A stretch of 64,000 nt of DNA from Flabesymbios commensalis (lineage: Eukaryota > Annelida > Polychaeta > Terebellida > Flabelligeridae). The position numbers and the translations under genes are program-made. Shown piece by piece: positions 41,362 through 52,900 of this stretch (position 1 is its first letter; each line of letters starts with the position of its first letter). Location of the stretch: assembly GCA_964017125.1 (NCBI GenBank), contig OZ024909.1:76901728-76965727 (forward strand), read 5' to 3'. The notes under the pieces are model-generated. The model ran no database searches, was not told the DNA's origin, and saw nothing but the letters and a program-made list of their open reading frames with translations.

Positions 41362-41763
41362 TGTGGGGATGGGAGAGGGTCCGTCGGTAGGGTGAACGGC
41401 GGAACCCACCTAACATTCACCAACATATCATAAACTTCTTTGCTTCCCCGTCAGGTCGACGGTTCCGATTGACTTCACAAAACTTCTCTTCAGATCATTA
41501 TGTTTATTGGTCTAGACACTAAACGTTAGCAATGCACAACCCCGCGCACGACGTCTCTAGTCTAACTCCGAGCGGACGACCTGCGGCACGTCTTCAGTCG
41601 TCAAGAGCTATATCACAAGTGCGGGAAAAAGCTATGACAGCATGGTATTCAGATTTATGCACACAGTACTGAAGTACCAAAACGAGGCAGTCATCTCCTG
41701 TCCCCACACGTCCGGGGAGATCCGAGACGACTGTCACGGTTATCGAGCGAGGCAGGGATCCTA
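41362..41763 (-). repeat. Gypsy 5' LTR
   Basis: 402 bp, about two dozen substitutions and one 2-bp length difference from the other LTR, counted by eye. GTCT follows at 41764-41767, matching 33562-33565. Confidence 0.9.
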
Positions 41764-41767
41764 GTCT

Positions 41768-42180
41768 AGCTATCTCGCATGGTTTGCCAGATATCAGGCA
41801 TTTTGAAGCTAATTATGGCCGATAGTCAACCATTTTGAATGCGACGAGATAAAATTTTTCAGGGCATATTCGAACCTCAAACCATACATTTTGTTTTATA
41901 GTAATGTTCCAGCCATGTGGCATGGTTTGTCAGATATCACGCATATCAAAGGTAATTATGGCTGATGGTCAGCCAATTAAGTAGGTCGAATTTCATAAAC
42001 CCCAAAAGGCCCATCTACACCACGGGAATGTGTGTGTGTGCAATATTAAAATAATCCATCCACAGGTTTCAGAGATCTGCTCCGCAAACGAAACGCAGAC
42101 GGACGCCGATGAGTCAGACGGATATCCGAAGGAACGCCAATACCCCCCCCCCCGCCTAACCTCGTTGGGCGGGGGATAAA
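41768..42180. repeat. Older dispersed repeat that hosts the Gypsy element
   Basis: It has an internal direct repeat: GCATGGTTTGCCAGATATC with TAATTATGGCCGAT, and GCATGGTTTGTCAGATATC with TAATTATGGCTGAT. The phrase CATTTTGTTTTATAGTAATG, at 41888 between the units, also stands directly left of the Gypsy element (33542-33561), so the element split one unit. It matches the 5440-5790 repeat in reverse. Confidence 0.7.
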
Positions 42181-42307
42181 AAATTGTACAAGAAATGATC
42201 ATTGAATTTGCAAGATTGGCCTATACATGTACTAAGTAATTTTGATCCACTTAAAGATGTGGGTCAGTAAGAATTTAAATTCTACTATCGTACTAGTAGG
42301 TGCTTCA

Positions 42308-42545
42308 ACCCTTATCTTTTTAATTTGAATTAATTAATTAAAATTGTTTGCCACTTGAAGTTGAGTCTTGCTACCACGACCCACAACTTCAAATGGCTGA
42401 AAATTACTCATTTGTTTAATTTGAGCATAAATATTTGCAAATCTTGATGTTTAGACACACATTTCATTCCCAATAACAGTGACTTGTTTGATTAATAAAA
42501 CACATTAAAAACGACAATAGTCATGACCAGCAGGATAAGGGGCAA
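42308..42545 (+). mobile_element. TTAA-family A MITE
   Basis: CCCTTATC end, hairpin CCACTTGAAGTTGAG with CACAACTTCAAATGG, CATTCCCAATAACAGTGACT, and a CAGCAGGATAAGGGG end. Confidence 0.65.
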
Positions 42546-43420
42546 TTATGTGAAGATATTTAAAATAAAGAAATCAACAACTTTTATAAGTAACATACAT
42601 AAAGAACTTTATTTGCTCATGTGAAAAAAGTAAATTTAACAATTTAAACATGTATTTACTAAATTATAAATATTCAAAGTAGAAATTGTGTGCATTATAT
42701 GCATACCATGATTTAAATCACATTTTCTTTATATTGATATAATTATTACAACTATCCTCTTTCAAAGAAGAAATATCTACCATCAATTAATCTGTGAAGA
42801 AAATCCAGTCTTCTTTGCATAAATAATATGTGAATACATGCTTTATTATTTATTATATCATGTTTATGGATAAATAAGCTGTCCATTCATAAACAGGAAT
42901 GCATAAATATTTCATTTCAGGTTGTCTTTATAATGTAATTAAGAAATGACAAGCATCTTTCTAACATTATCAGAAATGCAGTTTTGATTATATATAAAAC
43001 ATGCCTTCACAATGTTGTTTGCATGACATAGAAGCATACACTGAATAGCTCAGTAAGGGATAAATAGATAAGCTCTTATTTCATCATACATGATTCTATA
43101 TCATCCAGGTATGGGATAAATAACTGAAAAAAAAGAGAAGAATATCAAAAATGTGAAAGTTGGCAATAACAACCTTTTATTGCTGACGGCAATGTTATAT
43201 TTTACAGTCCTCAATTAACATCATATTAAACGAAATGGACCATATTCTAAACTATCTGAAAAAGTGCATTACACACACAAACTATATGGAACAAACAATA
43301 ATATAAACTCAGCGTTGGTGTGAGGTAGAGAGAGGGATTGTGGTAGATTGATCTGATGTTACCCCAGTCATGTCGGCATTCCGGATTCGCTCTCTGCCGA
43401 TCCTACATGGGTCTTTCAGA
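42546..43420. other. AT-rich unique stretch downstream of ZNF341
   Basis: No repeat or ORF recognised. It may be the distal 3' UTR of ZNF341 or plain spacer. Confidence 0.35.
42608..42613 (-). promoter_or_regulatory. Candidate distal poly(A) signal for ZNF341
   Basis: TTTATT on the + strand reads AATAAA on the - strand, about 2.35 kb after the ZNF341 stop. The stretch 42.6-43.3 kb is AT-rich and unique, like a 3' UTR, but nearer AATAAA matches exist (for example 44090-44085), so the true end is open. Confidence 0.25.
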
Positions 43421-43423
43421 CAA

Positions 43424-43521
43424 CCCAGCAAACAGGAAACATTGAACCAATGTTGGGCTGACGCCGTAGACGGCAGGCAAACATTAAAACAACATTGGTT
43501 CAATGTCTCGTGTTTGTTGGG
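43424..43521. mobile_element. Foldback element D
   Basis: CCCAGCAAACAGGAAACATT pairs with CAATGTCTCGTGTTTGTTGGG. ATTGAACCAATGTTG pairs with CAACATTGGTTCAAT, loop in GCCGTAGACGGC. Confidence 0.85.
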
Positions 43522-43814
43522 AAATATGTGTTTTTCCTGTCTCAATGTGACTAGGCGATTACATTATTGGCTGCCTCATAGAGGTAAGGTAGGAACCAGT
43601 GTCTAAACGTTAATGCAGTGTGAGGACAGTTCTAATTTAAGGGAGATTTGGCCTGGATTTTCAACCCTGGTAATGAATCATAACAGCTTAATATTTAAGA
43701 ACGTCTCAGAACATGGCTGCTGGTCATCATTTTTTTAATATATAAATATAATGACTGGCAAGACTTTGGCAGTGATATAAAGAGCAATTAGTTTGCTGTG
43801 ACAAAAGATTAATT

Positions 43815-43955
43815 GAGCTACCCAGTAAACAGAGGAATGGATGATCACCCCGTTCTGTTTCAATGTTGATCCACTGTTTGCAAAGTTACACCAACCAGCA
43901 CCAGTTACAACATTTGGCCCAACATTGAACCAGCACCAGGTGAACATCCTCACCT
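43815..43955. repeat. Decayed foldback element D
   Basis: CCCAGTAAACAGAGG end, TTTCAATGTTGATCC and TGGCCCAACATTGAACC inside. The arms are partly matched; there is an extra segment in the middle. Confidence 0.5.
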
Positions 43956-44103
43956 CCTAATCACATCAGACTTTGCATTCATCGGACTTGAACTATTATT
44001 TAATCTTTGTACATCTGTGAATGATTGTATAAAGGGGGCCAAATGAGTATGATGTGCTAAATGGTTTACCCTGTATAAATCAACTTTATTATTATCATTA
44101 TTA

Positions 44104-44300
44104 CCTCTGCCAGGGAGGTTATGTTTTGGGTCTTGTTTGTTAATCTGTCTGTCCCCTTGTTACTAAAAAAGTAATAAAGCGATTTGCAGTAAACTTTCAT
44201 CAGACCTGTGTGCTTCAGGCCAAGAAACAAATGAAATTTTATAGATTATCCGGATTACAGCCCGGATGCAGGATCTGCATTACATGGATTAGTAGGACTA
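44104..44300 (+). repeat. Dispersed repeat with GGGAGGTTATG head, copy 2
   Basis: Same layout as 14888-15090: ACCTCTGCCAGGGAGGTTAT, GTCTGTC run, then CCGGATTACAGCCCGGATGC and CATGGATTAG. Confidence 0.55.
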
Positions 44301-44684
44301 GTAAGATAATATTTCAATCTAACTGCATAGAAGACTATTTATTATGTCACAACTGTTTTATGTTGTTGTTATATATTTGAATGAATGAACTAGGTTGAAT
44401 ATATGACATAATAATTGATCGGATCATATAGTGATTTTTACTATATACCACACTTAGAAATGAATGCAATTACTAAACACTTTCGGCCTAGGTGTTACGA
44501 TTATTAATTTTCGGTGAAAGTTTGCTGTCTAGTTAATTATTATTATCACAAACTGTTGCCCCAATACTCGTTTAAGGTTTATGGATCATCTGTGATGCTA
44601 CACTCAAAGTTTAAATGCACATCTCATTCCCAATAACAGTAATATAATCTGCTAATCAAATAGATTTAAAAAATTAAATTAACC

Positions 44685-44895
44685 CTAATCATGACTGAAG
44701 TCGTTTTTAATTTGTTTTATTTGCCGATCAAATCACTGTTATTGGGAATGAAATGAACATTTAAACAACAAAATTTGCTAATTTTTTGTCTTAAATAACA
44801 ATAATTTTCACCCACTTGAAGTTGTGGATTGCGGTAGCGAGACACAACTTCAGGTGGGTGAAAATTCAAATAAATATACTTAGTAGGATAAGGCT
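44685..44895 (-). mobile_element. TTAA-family A MITE in the ZNF341 3' region
   Basis: It starts TTAACCCTAATCATGACTG and contains TCACTGTTATTGGGAATGAA and the hairpin TTCACCCACTTGAAGTTGTG paired with ACAACTTCAGGTGGGTGAA. It lies 65-275 nt past the ZNF341 stop, so it would be in the 3' UTR. Confidence 0.7.
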
Positions 44896-44960
44896 TCATA
44901 ATCGTGCTAAGCTGCGTTAGGGCTAACATCGATAGCGTATAGCATGGCTTCTGATTTTAG

Positions 44961-46999
44961 CTATGTCAATGTTTGTGTTGTGGTCTGATCCATGCTTTGT
45001 CCCGTGTTGTCCATCACCTGGACATTAGCAGCGTCTAGCCCCGCAGAGTGCACGGCCTCGGCCAGGACGCCATGATCTGAGGGGTCAGGGGTCATATATG
45101 ACACGGATGACTGGGACTCGATGGGAGCGGCATTGTGTAATGGTTCCAGGATAACTCGGGGCTGTGAAGGGGTGTTCTGACTGAGGACATGTCCTGACGT
45201 GTCATGCATCAACACCTGTGACGGGTCTCCGAGCAGGGTGGTTGACTGAGGTGTGTCAGGCATTAACAGATGGCTGTGTGCATCACTTGACTCAGGCATT
45301 ATCATGTGTGCATCACTCGTCTCAGGCATTATCATGTGTGTTTGCCCGGCACTGTGTGACCGCTGAACGTGCGACGCCTCCGACATAATCATATGCGTAT
45401 GAGCACCACTCTGTAAAGAATCTGGCATCATTAATTGAGCATGTGGAGAAACAAGCGATGATTCTGACATAATAATGTGATGGTGTGAAGTTCCGGCCAT
45501 AGAGGGCTCTGCTATCATAACGGTGGATGGATGGTGTCTGTGTTCAGACACAGCTGTATTGGCATGTCCCTGACTGGACATAATTGTCACAGGGTGAGAT
45601 TGAACATGGGTCGATTCAATTCCAGTAGAAGAATTTAACACGTCGTGTGTACGGTAGGCAGCATTATTAGCCTCGATGCTATGAACTACAGCTTGTAATC
45701 CTGAATCATGAAGTCCTGCGTTGATCAGAGTTCCCGGTAATCCGGATTCTGCTGATTCCATCACAGATGACTGCAGGTTTAACTCGTGAGCCTCTGCTCC
45801 GTGTAGCGCGTCTTCTCTCACTTCCATCACCGTGCCGTGCTCTGTCTGCTGGTCTATCACGGCCCCCTGTAAACTCTCCAGCTGGTCGCTCGTGACATAC
45901 GCCACCGTGGCTACAGTCTGCCCGTCGCTGCCCGGCATGGCTACCATAGGATGACTACCGTCAGGGTACATGATCTCCCCAGATACGCTGTCCACCACCA
46001 GTGTGGTCAGGCTGCCTCCGGCGGTAGGCACCATCTGTAGCCCCCCGAGGGAGGCCATACTGATCTCCTGCATGCCCTGTGGAAACATCATGCCACCAGA
46101 GGGTGTGTTCCCGAGGAGGGTGACAGACTGGCCGTCAGAGGGCGTGTTACCGAGCAGGGTGACAGACTGACCATCATCCTGAGCATGTAGCGTCATCTGT
46201 CTGTCGTCCCCGGTCAGCTGTATGCCCTCCTGCTGCAGAGCTTTAGTGTCCGTCAGAGGAGTAATAATCACCATGTTGTTACCCAGCATAATCCTCTGAC
46301 TGCCATCTGCAGCCCCACCTAGTGACTGTTGTGACTCTGCCAGAGCCTCCGATGTCAACATTCCCTCATTTTGATCCTGTTCTGTCTTTGACACAACCCC
46401 TTGCTGAAACACAATAATTGGTTCACTGTTGTTTTCCTGTATGCCATCTTCTGTTTTTAACATCAGTGGGGGGTTGGTCGAGGCAACCACCGACTCATCA
46501 TGGGGTGTTGTACTGTTATCCTCCTCTATCGGGGGAGGGGACGGTGAATCAGGAATCTCAAGGATTTTGGCCACGTTACGCGGACGCCCCCGGCGTCGCC
46601 CTCGAGTGCTCCTGTTCGCTTTCAATGTCTCCTCAGTGACTGTGATATAACGAGCACGCTGCCGTACCTTACGTCGGGATCGCCCCCTCACACCTGACAG
46701 TGTTCTCACCGGCTCCAGCACCGTCTTCTCACTGTTAATCAGGTGAGCCACCGTCTCCTTGCTGTCCACGGCCTGCGGGCGACACTTGTGCTGCTGTAGC
46801 AGGCGTTCTCTCAGGAAACCACGATCACATTTATCACAGCTGAATTTGTAATCGTTTGTGTGTTTCCTCTGGTGCTCGTTCAGATGTGCCCGTCTACTGA
46901 ATGCTCGGCCGCAGATCTTACATTTATAGGGCTTAATCCCGCTGTGTGATATAATATGAGCCTTCAGCTTGTCAGGGCGATTAAACTCTTTCAGACAGC
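44961..46999 (-). CDS. ZNF341: ZNF341 terminal exon 12 with long tail
   Basis: Acceptor GTTGTAG, stop TAG at 44963-44961. It completes the extended finger ([16 protein letters not shown]) and encodes two more ([20 protein letters not shown] and [19 protein letters not shown]). The tail then has an AT-hook (RGRRRGRPR, about 46604-46578), a 13-residue tandem repeat ([13 protein letters not shown]), and at about 45.2-45.5 kb seven short units such as MIMSEA, MIMPET, MIMPES and LLMPDT among histidines. Human ZNF341 has a short tail and, from memory, no such hook. Glutamine, histidine and acidic content suggest an activation domain (inference). Confidence 0.93.
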
Positions 47000-49900
47000 C
47001 TACAACATAACGGTACACAGCATACAGATATAATATAATTACAATAAAATTACACTTAAAACCCAGATCCTGCTGATCACAACTATTGTCGTTTTTAATA
47101 TGTTTTATTAGTCGATCAAATCACTGATATTGGGAATGACATCAAAATTTGCAAATGTTTGGTTTCAAATAAAACAAAACAATAATTTTCAACCACTTGT
47201 GTTGGTGGATCATGATAGAAAATTAAAAAAAAATTAAATTAGCAGGATAAGGGTTAATGCGTGTAAATCAAATCTGTAGCCTTTTTTGTCGAAGTAGTTG
47301 AGTAATTTTACAAAAAATCAATGGAAAAAAACCTAAAAAATGTTCTACAATATGACAGGAAAATTCAAATGCATTTAAAAAACATAACAAAAAGGCTAAC
47401 AATAATTGTGTACACAAGCAATAAAATAAATTAGCCATGAATGTGCAAAAATATTTTATTAACTTGAATACCAAACTGAATTAAAGAAAAATAGTAAATA
47501 ATAATTAAAATAGCTTAGTTAGCTCCTCCAGTTTCATTCTAATACCAATTTTTATGGATCGACAGCCATTATAAAAAACTCAGTTCAGGAAAGATTTCAG
47601 GCATAATAAGGTGTGAATAAGTGCAGAAATATCCACCTCAAAGCAAAAAAAACATTCTCCATGGCTTTTACGGCTTAAAATCTAAATTTACACACCAACA
47701 TAATAAATTTTCTAATAATTGCATAGAGCACATAGCATGACTTATCATGTACTGTAAGATCACCAACCTGTATGAGAGCGGAACGGGCATTTGTAGCGTT
47801 TGTGGGGCTCGTGTATCAGACAGTGTCTCTTGAGTTTATCTTTCCGGTTGAACGCGGCTGGACAGTGATCACATTTAAACGGCCGCTCATCGCTGTGAGT
47901 GAGAAGATGCATCTTAAGGTAGTGCTCCATCTTGAAGGTTTTCTGGCAGACGTGACATTCATACTGACCTGGAAAAAGTCACAAATAATATATGCAAACA
48001 GTGTTCATTTGAGTGCACTATGGGAAAATACAGCACTCATTCAATGAACATAAGCTGTATTTTCCTAGAAAAATAAAAATAACATTATGTGCTGCTAGGC
48101 CTGTATTATACACTGTTTAAAACAAGTTTTACACCAAATCAAAAAATACTGAAATTCATGTAATAATTTCTGGTAGATGCTCAGTTAATTAAATAATTGA
48201 TTTTGTGAGAAGCTTTTTTTTCACAAATGGAAATATTTTTAGTCATTTTAAAGCTTGAAATTGCATTAGCAACTTCAGTTATAAATGAATGAAAAACAGA
48301 AGCATTAACAATTATCCTGCTAAGTTAATATATTTAAATTTTCACCCTCTTGAAGTTGTGTCTCGCTACTGGGACGCACAACTTCAAGTGGCCGAAAATT
48401 AGCTATATCTGCTTAATATAAGCACAAATGTTTGGAAATCATAATGTTTAAACACACATTTCATCCCCAATAACAGTGATTTGGTTGACTAATAAAACAG
48501 ATTAAAAACGACAATAGTCGTCATCAGCAGGCAAAGGGTTAATAATTTAGCAGCACAATGGTTAAAATGTATCTTGATGTTACTGATCAAAATTAGAACC
48601 TTGCGGTTCACAATACTCTATAGCACAAATCATAGCTTTGGCCGTAATTTGTGAGTATAATCACACTAACCTAAGGACTAAAAAAAATTGTTTGTTTCCG
48701 ATTTCAGACCGATCCTATCAAAACATGTGCGACCCAAATTTATTTTCTGGATTTCCTAAAAAAAAAAAAAAAAAATTTTTTTTTTTTTTTTTTTAGGAAA
48801 TCAATAAGTTAAGGGATGAGTTACTTGCTGTAGTCAAAGTAAATAAAAAACGTTACGAGAAGGAGAGGAGGGGTCAAAAAACATACAAAAAACCGTTACA
48901 TAATGTACAGATAAGACATGCATGGAAGTGAATTTGGCGCCAAATAAAATAAAAAATAATTCTTACCTACCGATTGGTTGAAGTGACAAAAAATAAAATA
49001 AAAAATAAAATAAAATAAATTTCCTACCTACCCACTGGTTAAAATGACAACAAATCGGAAACAAACATATATTTTTTTTGGCCTAATCATAAGTTACTAG
49101 TATAATCAGACTATAATGACACTCACCTAGTGTTCCATGTGTCGGTAGATGTCTGCGCAGGTATCGTTCGCAGGGGAATATTTTAGGACAGTATTGGCAC
49201 GGGTAGTCATGGCTGGTCGTCTCCATGTGATGCTGCAGGGACTCCGGGGTGGCATATTTACTGTTACATTTTGTACAACGGAAATACCTGAAACAGCATT
49301 AGAGGTAACTAATATATGTGATCAGTCATGCAAAAAGGTTCATCCATCCATTGAAATTATCAAATACACTATGTTATCATTGCAAAAAAACACAGAACGC
49401 GAAAATTCATGTTCATCTTCGAATCTGACAATGATAAAATTGTGTATTAGATCATTTCCATGTCCGCGCTCGAGTGATTTATGCTGGGTCATTCCATGCC
49501 AAATCATCAAATATTTTTTACTTTTCCTGCACTTCATCTGATAATTTCCTCAAATTTTTACCACATATTGCTAATCTATTGGAATGCAAAATTTGAATTT
49601 TGGGGGCTGTACCATAATTAATTAATGAGATATTAGGATTTTAGTGCAGGTGGTAGTTTCAATTTTTCCTGAAAATTTCGAACGTCAAATTTTGGGTCAT
49701 TTTTGAAAGGTCATATCTCTGGAAATATCATAGAGGGACTCATGAGCAAGAAGTATTACCACCTGCACTAAAGTCTTCATATTCCACTAACTAATCATAG
49801 TACAGCCCTTAAGAAAATTCATATTTTTAGATTTCAATGGATAACCAACATCTAGTGAAAATTTAGGAGAAATTCAAGATAAAGTGCAGGATGCCACTGA

Positions 49901-52900
49901 TGATATGGCATGACCCTGCTGTAATTGGGGATTGTCTTGGGTTGACAAATCACTCACCTAGGTCCTGTCTTGGGTCCTTGGTTAGGATACAGACTGTGGC
50001 TATACTGATGGACACCTAGCTCCAGTAAAGAAGGGAACAGTTTGTTACACATGTGACATCGGTATGACATGGTCATCTCATGAGTCTTGGTGTGCTCCAG
50101 AAACTCATCGAGCTCTCTGAATGTGGAACCACACGACTTCAGGATACACTTATACACCTGAGCAGAGAACAAACTGTTATCAAAACATGCATTATCTGAC
50201 CACAAGATTTCAGAATAAACCATTAGACATATAGTTGAAACAAACCAGATTCTCCATTCAAGCTACGGTACTACCTCATTTTAGATGAAGTATAATATAT
50301 CAAATGAAATCTGAGAAAATCTTTTTTGTAATGGAATACACCATTTTATTCAAGAAATGTGCATAAATATGACGAGGGAGCTTAACCCTTACAGAATGGG
50401 AACTGACTAAATGGAGTCAGAATCTGACGTCTATAGACCATCTGACGTCGGAGATTCTGACACTTGAAGTCGATCCCGCACTAATGAAGCAGAAAGAGCT
50501 AACTAAGACATTTATGATGATTGTATACCGTATATAGCAAATTGAAAAACATTTCATGGTCTCTATTATGGCTAGTATAAAAATATTTTAGCGCTTTAAG
50601 GGTTAACCCTTATGGTGCTGAAATATTTTGATATATTCTGTAAAAAGCAGAGGGTTATTCACTTTAAAAACGTCACAAATGTCTTAGTTGTACCTCTTTC
50701 TGCTTCATTTCAATACATATTTTATTCCATCAGGAAAAAAGGTTTTCTGTGCGGGGATCAACTTTTGATGGCAAAATTCAATACCCGCTCTGAAAAAGGG
50801 CTCACCCGGTAAACACAGAACATTTGTATACCATTTGTGCAATGTTGGACCAACGTCAAAGACGATGGGCCGACATTGTACAAATGCTACACAAATGCTT
50901 TTGTTTGCTGGGCAGCCATGTTGGCTTCATGTTAGGCCAGCATTGCAGACGGTGGTCCAGCAATAAGCCAGCGTTATGCCAGCGTCTCATAATTGACTTA
51001 CCTGTATATCTTTATGATTGGACATGTGAGATTTCAGCTGGAAGTAGTTTTTATATTTTTTGCCGCAGTACTGACAAACGTATGAGTTGTCCACCATTAT
51101 GTTCACTTTTTTCTCTCCTCCAACCTTCTCTACCGTCTTCTCCACACTTAACTAGAACAAAACATGTATTCCTAATGATGTTTCTAGCTATTTATTCACA
51201 TTTATTTTTCTTCAAACAAGACAATTTGGAGGAGAAATTTGCTAATGTTATTATTTTTCATTTACCGGTACTAGAAGTCGTGTTAGCGAGACATAATCTC
51301 AAGTCAGTAACAAGAGCGCACTCGACAAAAGCCCACCACCATTATTGAAATTGAAGTTATCGCTGCCACAAGCATGACAAGGTCAAATTATTGACGCAAA
51401 ATGTGAAAAAATCACAATAAATCAGCCATTTTGCATTGTTTTTCAGCCATTATCGAACTAGTTCGAGAACTGCTTATTAGTAAAAGGCATAACAAATTTG
51501 AGCAGGATACATGAAAAACTTTTCAAGTTATTGTGCCCACAAGTAAATTTATACGCAGACACCGATGCTGAGGCCGCCAAACTTCAATTGCAATAGCCCA
51601 CTTGTTTAATTGAAAATTAAAAGGCGGGCTAAAACTGAAATTCCATCAATTACCAATTTGTGGGTTAACCCAGGGTTCTAACCAGCGTGAAATGTCAGCG
51701 TATCGGTCGAGGCGCGAGCCGAGACACATAAAATTGGCGAGGGGTCAGGGAAAATTTGTAGATACTAGCTGCTCTGAGATGCATTCTAAAGCATTTCTCT
51801 ACACTTTGATACATGGCTCTCACGGGTCCTTGAAAATGGGGAAAGTCCTTGAATATAAAAAAATGAAATACATGACTTGAAAGTGCCTTCATTTTTTTGT
51901 AAAAATATAATTATACCATGAAAAATCTGGGATTTTCATCAAGCTGTGATGTTTTGCTCTTTATCAAATGTTTTTTTTTATAGACTTATGCCTACTTTGC
52001 AGACATCAATTAGAAATCCGTAATCGCCAGATAAACAGCAATAGCTTTTGTGTGCATGCACCTGTCGTTTTTCTACTTATAGATTCTATAGCATTTAAAG
52101 CTATTAATATGCCTACATGTGCAGGATAGTATATTTTTACACATCTCCATATCAGTATTAGAGATACACCTGTACACTGTCTAAATTATTAATGGGCCTA
52201 GGTTGTGTCATATAGAGGAGGTGGTAGATAAATTATAATATGGTGCGAATAGTTCACGCAATATATAAACCCTAACAGGCAAAGCATCGTAGATGATATT
52301 ATGCCAGCTCCGCTGCAACCCAGGTATAAGCCTATGTCGCATCTGGAATTTGGTAATCAGCCAAAGGCGGTCGCGGTATTCAGCGCTGCTAAACAGCCCC
52401 AGCGTGGCTGAATGTTTCAGCCACAGATTCCCCCCATACAAAATCGTGGGACATTTCTTTGGACGGTCATATCTAAGATATGGCCTTGAAAATTAAGGTC
52501 GAAAATAATGTTTTTTAGAATCAGTAGCATTTTAGCAACGAAATCTCATGCTGGGCTTATTTTCCGCACAGCTTTCCAAAAGTTATGGGCATTTTTCTGG
52601 GCTTGGGGTCGAGATCGCTCTCAGTCACCGCCATGTTGAAAATGTTGATTTTTTCGGTTAAAACAAATACCGCAATTCACTGCCTCAATGAGGACGTCAC
52701 GGTTACTGCTTAACCAACAAACACGAATCGCTGCACAAATGATGTGTTACTGCTGGCTGGCTCTCTGCGAAGTCGGTGCATCATCAGACAAGCATTGCGT
52801 CAGCGCCTCGTGTTTGCTGGGATACGGCAGCCCCGCCATTTTCAAAAGGATTAAGAAAAGTATCGGCAGCGTGTCGGCGATATTAGTAGCATAGCGGCAG

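Larger units (their letters stand above)
33566..41763 (-). mobile_element. Ty3/Gypsy LTR retrotransposon, broken (CsRn1-like?)
   Basis: An LTR element about 8.2 kb long lying on the minus strand, between two LTRs of about 403 bp and flanked by a 4-bp target duplication GTCT. Reading down in coordinates: a leader of about 2 kb, gag (about 38.2-39.2 kb), aspartic protease (about 38 kb), reverse transcriptase and RNase H (about 36.1-37.8 kb), integrase with zinc-binding and catalytic core (about 35.4-36.1 kb), then a non-coding 3' part with a 23-bp tandem repeat (34155-34250). Broken, with around five or more interruptions in its reading frames. LTRs differ at about 6 percent, so it is a fossil of moderate age. 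A tRNA-Trp primer site and the protease/RT style suggest the CsRn1 group (tentative). No envelope gene was seen. Confidence 0.9.

Noticed and set aside
47772-48047. 91-codon + strand frame (and similar ones at 45970, 46418, 49149 and 55759)
   Set aside because: Antisense shadows of ZNF341 exons.
50824-51348. 174-codon open frame
   Set aside because: It starts in a foldback element and runs antisense through ZNF341 exon 8.
52208-52441. 77-codon minus-strand frame in the 1,260-bp hAT-like element
   Set aside because: No recognised domain; probably chance.
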